DNA from: Candidatus Binatia bacterium | Lineage (GTDB): Bacteria > Desulfobacterota > Binatia > HRBIN30 | DNA: 64,000 nt | Assembly: GCA_026004215.1 (NCBI GenBank) | Contig: BPIR01000002.1 | Span: 1,209,533-1,273,532, forward strand | Direction: 5' to 3' | In this document: piece by piece, positions 55,754 to 63,934 of the stretch | How positions within the stretch are numbered: position 1 is the first letter of the stretch | Layout: each line of letters opens with the position of its first letter | Translations under genes and position numbers: made by a program | Notes under the pieces: model-generated | What the model was told of the DNA's origin: nothing | The model's database searches: none | The model's input: only the letters and a program-made list of their open reading frames with translations

Positions 55754-57042
55754 CCCGCCTCCTCCACGGCTGCCTGGAACGCGCGTGCTTTCAGGCGCGT
55801 CTCCTCGTACTCCCGGTCGGGTTGCGAGTCTGCCACAAGCCCGCCACCGGTCCAGTACTCTAGGCCGGTTGCATCCACCACCGCCGTCCGAATCAACAAC
55901 GCGAAGTCGGCATCGTCCATGGCCCGCAACCACCCGAGGGCACCGGTGTAAAAGCCGCGACTTCCGACTTCGAGCTCGTGAATGATTTGCATCGCCCTGC
56001 GTTTCGGCGCTCCAGTGACCGAGCCGCCGGGGAACATCGCGCAGAGAATGTCGCTCCAGCTCGCACCCGGAACGAGCTCTCCGCGCACTTCGGAAACCAT
56101 GTGGTGAAGCGTGGCGTAGGTCTCGACTTTCTGGTGCGCCACAACTTCCACCGATCCAACCCTGCAAATGCGGCCGAGATCGTTGCGCTCGAGGTCCACG
56201 ATCATGGTGAGCTCGGCGCGTTCCTTGGGATCGTTTCTGAGCTCCGTAATACGACGGGCATCTTCGTCTGGCGTGCGGCCGCGGGGACGGGTGCCCTTAA
56301 TGGGGCGCGTGTGCAGCCACCGACCGCGCCGTGCCAGAAATAGTTCCGGAGAGTTGCTGATCAACTCGAAATCCCCCCCGTGAAAGTAAGCTCCAAAGTT
56401 GACTGGGTTGATCCGTTGCAAAGTCTCGTACAGCCGCCAGCCGCAAAGCCTTTGCTGCGATCGCAACGGGTAGGCGAGGTTCACCTGGTACACGTCACCA
56501 GCGGCAATGTACTCCAGCACCCGCTGAAATGCCGATTGGTACTGCGCCTGGTCCCAAGCTGCGTCCAAACTCGAACAGCGGCTTGGCCGAGCCGCGGCGC
56601 GATCAAAGTCCGGCAGCGACGGCGGGGGCACGGTTACGGTTGCGCTCCGGTAAGCAAGCGCGAGGAGCAACGGCAGGCATCCGGTGCGCCGGGGCACAAT
56701 GCCGTGCAACGGCAGCGCAGCGTCGTACTGAATGGCAACGACCACGTGTGTCTCCGGTGCCGAACGCCCGCTCAGAAACTCCTCGCAAAACCGGCTGAAT
56801 AGATCGAAAGGCGAGCCATGCCAAATTACGGGCCGGCCAGCGATGCGGGCCTCGCCCGCACCGAAGTCTTGCACTCGCAAAACGCCCACTGGCGAGTGCG
56901 CAGCCAGCCCCGTTCCCGATCCCCACGAGTGCGGGCCGACTCCCTGCAAGCGTACGAAAAACGGAGGCCACTGGCGCGCCGATTGGTGTAGGGATGCTGC
57001 GCTAGTATGAAACAGTCGTGCGGATGCTGCTTGCGTGGGCAT
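55750..57042 (-). CDS. pabB: Aminodeoxychorismate synthase component I
   Basis: 430-residue chorismate-using enzyme. Conserved PabB motifs include GDVYQVNLAYPLR, PELFLARRG, PIKGTRPRGRTPDEDARR, MIVDLERNDLGRIC, PGGSVTGAPKRRAMQII and YTGALGWL. The lysine in PIKGTR is the catalytic residue that separates aminodeoxychorismate synthase from anthranilate synthase. Makes aminodeoxychorismate from chorismate with a glutaminase partner that is not in view. The ATG at 57042 has AGGA spaced well; the frame extends to 57090. Confidence 0.9.
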   Translation of the reverse strand: MPTQAASARLFHTSAASLHQSARQWPPFFVRLQGVGPHSWGSGTGLAAHSPVGVLRVQDFGAGEARIAGRPVIWHGSPFDLFSRFCEEFLSGRSAPETHVVVAIQYDAALPLHGIVPRRTGCLPLLLALAYRSATVTVPPPSLPDFDRAAARPSRCSSLDAAWDQAQYQSAFQRVLEYIAAGDVYQVNLAYPLRSQQRLCGWRLYETLQRINPVNFGAYFHGGDFELISNSPELFLARRGRWLHTRPIKGTRPRGRTPDEDARRITELRNDPKERAELTMIVDLERNDLGRICRVGSVEVVAHQKVETYATLHHMVSEVRGELVPGASWSDILCAMFPGGSVTGAPKRRAMQIIHELEVGSRGFYTGALGWLRAMDDADFALLIRTAVVDATGLEYWTGGGLVADSQPDREYEETRLKARAFQAAVEEAG

Positions 57043-57104
57043 GGAATTCCTGCTTTGCGAACCGGTAACGAGCACACCATGCGGGTGCAACGTGCGATCC
57101 GTTT

Positions 57105-58004
57105 ATGAACGCTGTAGTTTCGTTGCTCGAGCGGACCGTCGCAGCCAGCGTAGCTCTGGAGGTCGAGGTTCCGGAGTCTCACCCGTCTGCCGCGCTGCTG
57201 GGAACCACCCGGCAAGGTAGCGGCATCATCTTCGACCCACTCGGCTTAGTGCTCACGGCCAACTACGTCACCCTGGGCGCACGATCTATCCGCGTGCGGT
57301 CGGTGGATCATCAGTCATGGACCGGTCGGGCCCTCGTGCAGGATTTCCGCCGCGGCTTTGCGGTGGTTGCGATTCAGGAAAGCGGCCGTTTCCCTGCGTT
57401 AGCGCTGCGACCCGTCGAGACTATCCGGGTGGGCGATCCCGTCTTCCTCCTGTCCGCGGTTTCTCAAAACGGTCGCCGAGTACATGACGGGGTCGTTTCT
57501 GCCGTCGAGCCGTTCGACGCTTACTGGGAATATCACGTGGACCGTGCTGTGTTCACCACGGCGCCCAACCCAGGCTTTGGTGGCGGAGCGCTCATTGACT
57601 GCCGCGGGGATGTGTGCGGCCTAGTTTTGTTGGAGCTCGCGGAAATCGGGCGTTTTACTTTAGCTGTACCCCTGAACGATCTCGTGGAGCGCCGGGAAGA
57701 ACTTTTGCGCGGCCAGCGTTCTCCCGAGCCGCCCCGCGGTTGGCTCGGGCTGTTTTGTTATTCCGTGGGAAGACACGTCGTCGTCGGAGGGGTCGTGCCC
57801 GGTAGCCCAGCGGAAACGGGCGGGCTGAAAAGCGGAGACGTGGTTCTGATGGTCGACGGCCAGCGGATTACCGAGCGTGGGGATCTGTACAACCTCATCT
57901 GGCAGCATAAGCCGGGCGATCGCTTGGAAATGAATGTATACCGCGACAACGCTGTCGTGCGCCTCACCGTTCGGCTCGGTGACGCGGAAGCCTTCTTTGC
58001 CTGA
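57105..58004 (+). CDS. Inactive HtrA-like (trypsin-fold plus PDZ) protein
   Basis: 299 residues, trypsin-like fold then PDZ domain, no signal peptide. The three catalytic positions of DegP-type proteases are changed: the His position reads LTANYVTLGA (Tyr), the Asp position FRRGFAVVAI (Gly), and the Ser loop NPGFGGGAL (Gly for Ser). The PDZ domain (about 210-299) is intact: VGGVVPGSPAETGGLKSGDVVLMVDGQ. Likely a peptide-binding scaffold and not a protease. It is divergent from pabB (63 bp) and upstream of the ATP-grasp gene by 77 bp. Confidence 0.8.
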   Translation: MNAVVSLLERTVAASVALEVEVPESHPSAALLGTTRQGSGIIFDPLGLVLTANYVTLGARSIRVRSVDHQSWTGRALVQDFRRGFAVVAIQESGRFPALALRPVETIRVGDPVFLLSAVSQNGRRVHDGVVSAVEPFDAYWEYHVDRAVFTTAPNPGFGGGALIDCRGDVCGLVLLELAEIGRFTLAVPLNDLVERREELLRGQRSPEPPRGWLGLFCYSVGRHVVVGGVVPGSPAETGGLKSGDVVLMVDGQRITERGDLYNLIWQHKPGDRLEMNVYRDNAVVRLTVRLGDAEAFFA

Positions 58005-58081
58005 GGCCCGAGCGACAGCTCGTACCCCTGCGCACGAAGCCTGGATCGCTGCTAGTAAGCAACGTCTTGTCTTTCACGCGC

Positions 58082-59113
58082 ATGAAAGTCGCCACATTAC
58101 ACAGTCGCTTGTTGGCCCCCTGGATCGAGCCCATCGTGCACGACTTGGCGGCTGCCGCTCGATCGTTAGGGGGCGAGATCGAGTCGCTGGAGCTCGACAC
58201 ACTCGCGGCAACGTTCGAGGTCCGCGAGGACCTAGAACGACTGTACGTGCTCCCCTGCGTCGTGCCCGCGGGACGAAACTTGCCCGAACTCGTGCGCATG
58301 CGCTTACCCAAGGCGCGCCCGTTCGTGCCGTTTGAAGTGCAAGACCTGTGTTGGGATAAAGTTGCCACACAGCGCCGCTTGATGGCGCGGGGAGTGGCCA
58401 CGCCGGACACACTGGAGAGCGACGATCCGGAAGACGTCGTGCGCTTCGTGCGCCATCACACGTATGCAATCCTCAAGGAACGGCAGGGCTGTGCCGGTTC
58501 CGGCCATTGGGTGCTGTGGTTCGAGAACGGTGTGTTGATGGCCGATAACGGTGCGGTAGCGTACCGCTTGGTACTGGACGGCGAGCCTCCGGCGCGAGTC
58601 GTTGGGGACGAGCTGCGCTACCCGCCACCCTATTATGTCCAAAGGTTGGTGGGCACGTTCACTCGTTACGGTTTCGAAATCGGGCAAGTTTTGCGCGCGT
58701 ACGTGGTGGAGGAGGAAATTCCGTTTTGGTCGGAACGTTACCGGGAGCAGTACCGCCGGCCGGGCCACTGGATTCTCAACGTCGCCCGGGGGGCGCGCTA
58801 CCGGTTTGTGCTTTCGGTGAGCGAGGAAACCAAAAATGCCGCCCTGCGCGCCGCCCGAGCTGTCGGTGCCCGTGTGGCTGCCGTGGATCTCGTCCGCACA
58901 TCGGCGGATGGTCCATTGGTTCTGGAAGTGAATACCGACGGGCAATACATGTGCATCGACCGCTCCTTCAAAACGCTACCGGAATATCGCGACTACTTCG
59001 ACCTCGACCGCTACATTGCGCGTGCTCTGATTTCCGCCGAAGAGTTCGTTGGGGTGCGCACGTTACGGGCGCGGCGTGCGCGGGCCCGCCCGGAGCGTCG
59101 CCGCCGGCGCTAA
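58082..59113 (+). CDS. ATP-grasp (RimK-type) ligase
   Basis: 343 residues from the ATG at 58082. ATP-grasp pattern: CWDKVATQRRLMARGVATPDTL, ILKERQGCAGSGHWVL and the metal-binding LVLEVNTDGQYMCID. RimK-like enzymes join a carboxylate to an amine using ATP. The substrate is unknown. Basic C-terminus (RARRARARPERRRRR). Directly follows the HtrA-like gene and precedes the M50 protease; possibly in one operon. Confidence 0.8.
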   Translation: MKVATLHSRLLAPWIEPIVHDLAAAARSLGGEIESLELDTLAATFEVREDLERLYVLPCVVPAGRNLPELVRMRLPKARPFVPFEVQDLCWDKVATQRRLMARGVATPDTLESDDPEDVVRFVRHHTYAILKERQGCAGSGHWVLWFENGVLMADNGAVAYRLVLDGEPPARVVGDELRYPPPYYVQRLVGTFTRYGFEIGQVLRAYVVEEEIPFWSERYREQYRRPGHWILNVARGARYRFVLSVSEETKNAALRAARAVGARVAAVDLVRTSADGPLVLEVNTDGQYMCIDRSFKTLPEYRDYFDLDRYIARALISAEEFVGVRTLRARRARARPERRRRR

Positions 59114-59253
59114 CGGTTTTCTACACGCTCGTCGGCCAGCGCCGCAAAGAGCACGGGCGCCGGCACGGCGGGAGATCGAACCTTGGGGAGCCTATGGCCA
59201 ACGAGAATGCGTGTTGTTGGCCAGCGTAGAGCCTTTGTGCTAGCGAGCCTAAC

Positions 59254-59889
59254 GTGTCTTTTGCGCTGCTCCAGGAAGTCGTTGTGTGGGCCATCCCGCT
59301 GCTGCTCGCGGTGATCCTTCATGAAGTCGCCCACGGTTACGTGGCGTATCTTTTAGGAGACCCGACGGCGAAACGGGCCGGCCGTATCACGTTGAATCCC
59401 ATTCCGCACATCGATCCTTTCGGCACTCTCGCACTGCCCCTGTTGCTCATTGTCCTGCACTCGCCTTTCTTGTTTGGCTACGCGCGGCCGGTGCCGGTCA
59501 ACTTCGGCCGTCTCCGCCATCCCCGGCGCGACATGGTTTTGGTGGCTGCGGCGGGTCCCCTGACCAATCTTGCCCTGGCAAGCTGTTTTGCTGCCGTCTT
59601 GCCTGTTGTGTGGCTGCCTCAGTTGCCGGGAGCCGAGCAGCCGCTGGTGGCACAAATCGTTTTCCGTGGCGTTCTGATCAACGTGGTGCTGGCTGTCTTC
59701 AACCTCTTGCCCGTGCCGCCTCTCGATGGAGGGAGGGTGCTCGCCGGCCTGGTGCCGCCGCGTCTGGCGCTCGTTCTCGCCCGTGTCGAACCCTTTGGTA
59801 TGCTCATCGTCATTGCGCTTCTGGCCACGAACGTGGCAGACATGGTCATGCGCCCGCTGATCCGCGGGTTGCTGGGGTGGTTGTTGTGA
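59254..59889 (+). CDS. Site-2 protease family (M50) intramembrane metalloprotease
   Basis: 211-residue membrane protease of the small M50 type. Zinc motif HEVAHGYVAYLLGD in the first helices and the second ligand NLLPVPPLDGGRVL (NPxPLDGG pattern) are intact; several hydrophobic segments. GTG start at 59254 with weak ribosome-binding site. Its stop overlaps the trpS GTG start (GTGA). It is commonly found upstream of trpS-scpA-scpB in bacteria. Substrate unknown. Confidence 0.88.
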   Translation: MSFALLQEVVVWAIPLLLAVILHEVAHGYVAYLLGDPTAKRAGRITLNPIPHIDPFGTLALPLLLIVLHSPFLFGYARPVPVNFGRLRHPRRDMVLVAAAGPLTNLALASCFAAVLPVVWLPQLPGAEQPLVAQIVFRGVLINVVLAVFNLLPVPPLDGGRVLAGLVPPRLALVLARVEPFGMLIVIALLATNVADMVMRPLIRGLLGWLL

Positions 59890-60914
59890 GTGGCGGTGGT
59901 TCGAAACTCGTGGTCGTCAGCGGGATGCGCCCCACCGGGCGCTTGCACCTCGGGCACTTGCACGGAGCCCTGAAGAACTGGGTGCGGCTTCAGAACGAAG
60001 CGGATCGGTGCTTTTTCTTCGTGGCCGATTGGCACGTTCTGACGACCAAGCCGGAGGGAACCGAGTCGATTGCGCAGAACACGGTCGAAATGGTGACCGA
60101 CTGGCTTGCGGTGGGGCTCGACCCCGAGAAAGTCGTGATCTTCCGGCAATCGGCCGTGAAGCAACATGCGGAATTGCATCTGCTGCTTTCCATGATCACG
60201 CCCACACCCTGGCTGGTGCGCAATCCAACCGTGAAAGAACAAGCGCGGGACTTGGGTCTCATCCGCGATGAATCGGAACAGGAAGTGCTGAGCCTTTCCT
60301 ATGGGTTGCTGGGTTACCCGGTGCTGCAAAGTGCGGACGTGCTGATTTACAAAGCTACTGCCGTACCGGTCGGGGAGGACCAGGCCCCGCACATCGAGCT
60401 CACCCGTGAAATTGCCCGACGCTTCAATCACTTTTACGGCCCTGTCTTCCCCGAGCCCAGAACACTCGTCACAGAAGCACCGCGGGTGCCCGGCCTCGAC
60501 GGCCGCAAGATGAGCAAGAGCTTCAACAATGCTGTGTGGCTGCGCGATCCGCCCGAGGAGGTGGACCGCAAGCTCTCGCGGATGATGACCGACCCGCGCC
60601 GCGTTCGCCGCACCGATCCCGGCGAGCCCGAGGACTGCCCGGCCTTTCGGTTGCACCGGATTTACTGCACCCCGGAGGAAATTGACTACGTCACGCGCGG
60701 GTGTCGTACAGCGAGCATTGGCTGTCTCGAGTGCAAGAAAATCATGATCCGGCACGTCGTCGAAGAACTCGGTCCAATGGCCGAGCGCCGGCGCCAACTG
60801 GAGTCGGAGCCCCAGGCTGTGGAGCGAGTTCTGGAGCGCGGACAGGAGCAAGCGCAACAGGTCGCCGAGCAAACCATGAAACAGGTGCGCACTGCCGTGG
60901 GATTGCCCGCATGA
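59886..60914 (+). CDS. trpS: Tryptophanyl-tRNA synthetase
   Basis: 342-residue class I synthetase, dimeric type. The HIGH-like motif is GRLHLGHLHGALK (with the PTGRLHLGH signature) and the KMSKS motif is GRKMSKSFNN near residue 208. GYPVLQSADVLIYKA is typical. Normal length. It starts with GTG (VSGGGSKLVVVSG) overlapping the M50 gene as GTGA; the stop overlaps scpA as ATGA, so four genes are tightly packed. Confidence 0.96.
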   Translation: MSGGGSKLVVVSGMRPTGRLHLGHLHGALKNWVRLQNEADRCFFFVADWHVLTTKPEGTESIAQNTVEMVTDWLAVGLDPEKVVIFRQSAVKQHAELHLLLSMITPTPWLVRNPTVKEQARDLGLIRDESEQEVLSLSYGLLGYPVLQSADVLIYKATAVPVGEDQAPHIELTREIARRFNHFYGPVFPEPRTLVTEAPRVPGLDGRKMSKSFNNAVWLRDPPEEVDRKLSRMMTDPRRVRRTDPGEPEDCPAFRLHRIYCTPEEIDYVTRGCRTASIGCLECKKIMIRHVVEELGPMAERRRQLESEPQAVERVLERGQEQAQQVAEQTMKQVRTAVGLPA

Positions 60915-61726
60915 CTCGCGCCGACACCTCCGCCGCCGAGCAGTTGCCGTTGCCGCTTTACCGGGTGCGGCTCGAGGTGTTCGAGGGGCCGCTCGATTTG
61001 CTTCTGCACCTCATCAAGAAAAACGAGGTGCAAATTACCGATATCCCGATCTCCGTCATTACCGAACAGTACCTCAAGTACCTCGACTGGATGCGCGAGC
61101 TCCGGCTGGACGTTGCCGGGGAGTTTTTGGTGATGGCCGCAACTTTGATGCTCATCAAGTCCCGGATGTTGCTGCCTGCTGACGAAGAATTCGAAGAAGA
61201 TGACGGCGATCCGCGCCAAGAACTCGTGCAGCAACTGCGCGAATATCAAAAATATCGCGAAGCTGCTCTGGCTCTGGCCGAGCGCCCTTTGCTGGGGCGT
61301 GACGTGTTTGCGCGCCCGCGCGACGGCGAAGCGGCACCGGGCCCGCCACAGTTGCGCGTGGAGCTGTGGGATCTGGTCGAGGCTCTAAAGCAGCTCCTGG
61401 ACCGCCGTAAGCCCGAGCCCGTGCACGTCGTGGAGCTCGAACCGGTATCCTTGCGTGCCTGTGCGGAGCGGATGTTGGCGTGCCTGGGGGCGAAGCGCAA
61501 AGTGCGCTTCGAAGAGCTGTTCGACGCGGGGGCTTCGCGACTGGAAATCGTCGCGACGTTTTTGGTTTTGCTCGAACTGGTCCGCTTGGGTGCCCTGCAA
61601 GCCACGCAAGCACACCGGGAAGCCCCAATCGAAATCGAACTCTTGCACGCGGAAGTGGGTTGGGAGTGGTTAGCCGATTGGGAAGAAGAACCCATCCGTT
61701 CGCCGGATGTCGAGGACGCGGAGTGA
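60911..61726 (+). CDS. scpA: Segregation and condensation protein A
   Basis: 271-residue kleisin subunit of the SMC condensin that organises the chromosome. Signature YRVRLEVFEGPLDLLLHLIKKNEVQITDIPI and LDVAGEFLVMAATLMLIKSRMLLP are diagnostic. The C-terminal winged-helix (EIVATFLVLLELVRLGALQATQ) binds SMC. ATG overlaps trpS. scpB follows by 6 bp; smc itself is not in the window. Confidence 0.95.
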   Translation: MTRADTSAAEQLPLPLYRVRLEVFEGPLDLLLHLIKKNEVQITDIPISVITEQYLKYLDWMRELRLDVAGEFLVMAATLMLIKSRMLLPADEEFEEDDGDPRQELVQQLREYQKYREAALALAERPLLGRDVFARPRDGEAAPGPPQLRVELWDLVEALKQLLDRRKPEPVHVVELEPVSLRACAERMLACLGAKRKVRFEELFDAGASRLEIVATFLVLLELVRLGALQATQAHREAPIEIELLHAEVGWEWLADWEEEPIRSPDVEDAE

Positions 61727-61732
61727 GAGCCC

Positions 61733-62608
61733 ATGACGAGGGGTGCAGAATTGCCCGATTCCGAAACCACGTTGGCTGTAGTGGACGAGTCTCCGCCCCC
61801 CGCCAGCGAGGCGGAAGCGGAGGAAGATCTGGCCCGCTTCAATCCCGTCCAACTCGCCTCGATCATCGAAAGTTTGCTGTTTGCTGCCGGGGCGCCCGTG
61901 CCGCTGCGCCGGCTCGTCGAAGTCCTCGATGGGCCAACGACAACGCAAGTGCGCGAAGCCTTGGAAATCCTGCGCGAACAGTACGCGCCCGGGAAACGCG
62001 GCATCCAATTGGTCGAAGTGGCCGGCGGCTACCAACTGCGCACCGCACGGGAGCACGCGGTGTGGGTGCAAGCGTTGCTGCGCGAAAAACCCCAGCGGCT
62101 CGGCCGGGCCACATTGGAGACCTTGGCCATTGTGGCGTACAAACAACCGGTCACCAAGGCGGAAATCGAGGCCATTCGCGGGGTGGATTGCGACGGCCCT
62201 CTGAATACGTTGCTGAACCGCCGCTTGATCAAGATTGCGGGCCGCAAAGAAACCATCGGCCGTCCTTTGCTTTACGCAACCACGAGCGAGTTTTTGGAGA
62301 TCTTCGGGCTCAAGGACTTGAACGACCTCCCCGCTCTGCAAGAACTCTCCGGTGCGCTCGAAAGCTTGGGCGTTACAGAAAGTGCAGAAGACCATGCCGT
62401 TAGCCAACAAGAAGTCCTCCCCCTCGTCGAGCGTTCCGAAGAATGCGGCGCGCAAACCCCAGAAGGATTCGAGTCCGCGCCTGCAACGCCTGCAGAAGAT
62501 TTTGGCGCAAGCGGGCCTAGCTTCGCGCCGCCAGGCGGAACAATGGATTCTGGAGGGGCGAGTGCGGGTGAACGGCCGGGTGGTGACCGAACTCGGGAGC
62601 AAGGCTGA
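61733..62608 (+). CDS. scpB: Segregation and condensation protein B, with long C-terminal tail
   Basis: 291 residues. The two winged-helix domains (about 36-205) match ScpB: LASIIESLLFAAGAPVPLRRLVEVL, GGYQLRTA, TLAIVAYKQPVTKAEIEAIRGVDCDG and TIGRPLLYATTSEFLEIFGLKDLNDLP. The remaining ~85 residues are a non-conserved acidic/Gly-rich tail that shares its DNA out of frame with the start of rluB. Preceded by an acidic lead of about 35 residues. Confidence 0.93.
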   Translation: MTRGAELPDSETTLAVVDESPPPASEAEAEEDLARFNPVQLASIIESLLFAAGAPVPLRRLVEVLDGPTTTQVREALEILREQYAPGKRGIQLVEVAGGYQLRTAREHAVWVQALLREKPQRLGRATLETLAIVAYKQPVTKAEIEAIRGVDCDGPLNTLLNRRLIKIAGRKETIGRPLLYATTSEFLEIFGLKDLNDLPALQELSGALESLGVTESAEDHAVSQQEVLPLVERSEECGAQTPEGFESAPATPAEDFGASGPSFAPPGGTMDSGGASAGERPGGDRTREQG

Positions 62609-63206
62609 CCCGCTGCGCGACCACATCACCGTCGATCACAAACGGGTGCGCATTGCCTCGGAGTTCGTTTACCTCGTCATGCACAAACCTGTGGGAGTGG
62701 TCACGACTATGTCCGACCCCGAGGGACGCCCCACCGTGCGCGACTTGCTTCCGAAGCTCTCGGCGCGGGTGTACCCGGTGGGACGACTCGATTACCACTC
62801 TTCCGGGCTGCTCCTGTTCACCAACGATGGCGAGTTGGCGTTGCGCCTTATGCACCCGCGCTACGGCGTCACCAAGGTGTACCACGTGAAGGTAAAGGGC
62901 GTACCTCCGGAGAGTGCGCTGCAACGCCTACACCGCGGCGTGCGCTTGGCCGACGGGCGGGCAAGAGTAGAGTCCGTGCGCGTGCTGCGTTCGAGCGGCA
63001 CGAAGACGTGGCTGGAGATAACCATCCGCGAAGGGAAGAAGCACGAGATTCGGCGCCTGTGCCAGGCCGTGGGCCACGACGTGGAGAAACTCAAACGTGT
63101 TGCCCTGGGGCCCGTCGAGCTCGGCAACCTCGAGCCAGGCGAGAGCCGCTTACTGACGGAAAGGGAAGTGCGCATCCTGCGCCGCGCTGTCGGTCTGGAG
63201 GAGTGA
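62394..63206 (+). CDS. rluB: 23S/16S rRNA pseudouridine synthase, RluB type
   Basis: 270-residue pseudouridine synthase. An N-terminal S4 domain (residues ~29-75: RLQRLQKILAQAGLASRRQAEQ), then the RluB/RsuA catalytic domain: GRLDYHSSGLLLFTNDGELA with the catalytic Asp, KVYHVKVKG and KKHEIRRLCQAVGH. The ATG at 62394 precedes a basic, Ser-rich 28-residue lead. The first 215 bp overlap the C-terminal tail of scpB in another frame, and the S4 domain itself begins 130 bp before the scpB stop, so this overlap is real unless scpB ends earlier. Confidence 0.92.
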   Translation: MPLANKKSSPSSSVPKNAARKPQKDSSPRLQRLQKILAQAGLASRRQAEQWILEGRVRVNGRVVTELGSKADPLRDHITVDHKRVRIASEFVYLVMHKPVGVVTTMSDPEGRPTVRDLLPKLSARVYPVGRLDYHSSGLLLFTNDGELALRLMHPRYGVTKVYHVKVKGVPPESALQRLHRGVRLADGRARVESVRVLRSSGTKTWLEITIREGKKHEIRRLCQAVGHDVEKLKRVALGPVELGNLEPGESRLLTEREVRILRRAVGLEE

Positions 63207-63736
63207 GTTCAGCCGGACCTGCCTCGGGCCGGCGGGAGCATGTGCACCGTCGAGGTGTGGGCTTCATTTCCCATTGCGGACTGCCGGCACAAAAGGTTCT
63301 CCACCATAGCCACGGGGTGCGGGTTGCCTCGGTGGTTGGACTGCCATGGGGGCCGGCCTCGAACGGGCGAATGACCTGGACAGTGCGCGGGTGCGTCCCC
63401 ATTGCGAAGCCGCCGGCGTTCCCGATGGTCGCTGTGGATCACCCATCATGACGTCGGGAGGATGAGGTTAAGAGGAGCCATCTGCCCACGATACGTCGGG
63501 ACGGAGTGGGAAGCCGGCTGGCGGATGTGGTCTAGCGAGCCGAGGCAAGGCGCCTTTCGGACAAATCGGGAGGACAGGTGACCGGGACGCACGGAAAGTG
63601 TGCCCGGAAGGTGCGAGTCAGGGATAGCGAGCATCCAAATCTGTTGATCCGAACTGTTACAAACGGCAAAGTACGGCAGTTGGATGAGGGGCAATGACAC
63701 GAAATCTGCGTGGTACGACAGAGGTGCTTCCGGTGG
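63207..63736. other. Gene-free spacer before possible mobile/defence island
   Basis: 530 bp without credible genes. Contains a minus-strand frame (63446-63904) that overlaps the HTH gene and is not protein-like. Looks less GC-rich near 63640. Probably a promoter or island junction, but no attachment site or repeat could be recognised. Confidence 0.45.
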
Positions 63737-63934
63737 ATGAGACACCATGCCACGTCCTCGATCGAAGAGTTGCCCGCCGGCGCTCGGATGCCGGGGTCGT
63801 TGCTCGACAAGTTCGTTCGGGAAGGCAAACTCCCGCGCGGGAAGATTGGGCGCCATTGGCGCTTCCGAAAGGAAGCGATTGACCGCTGGTTGGAAGAGAC
63901 GCACGGCGATACGAAAGACGGAGGAAACGAGTAA
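63737..63934 (+). CDS. Excisionase-type helix-turn-helix protein
   Basis: 65 residues from the ATG at 63737. The pattern SIEELPAGARMPGSLLDKFVREGKLPRGKIGRHWRFRKEAIDRWLEE matches the MerR-like excisionase/DNA-binding domain, with KLP-x-x-KIG-x-HWRF-x-x-x-AIDRWLE at the right spacing. The recognition helix carries Pro-Gly (MPGSLL) where most members have Pro-Arg-Ser-Thr, which may weaken it. The stop TAA overlaps the next ATG by one base, as in coupled pairs. Likely regulator of what follows. Confidence 0.72.
   Translation: MRHHATSSIEELPAGARMPGSLLDKFVREGKLPRGKIGRHWRFRKEAIDRWLEETHGDTKDGGNE

Noticed and set aside
63446..63904. Minus-strand gene in the right-edge spacer
   Set aside because: Overlaps the HTH gene and has no recognisable domain or ribosome-binding site.
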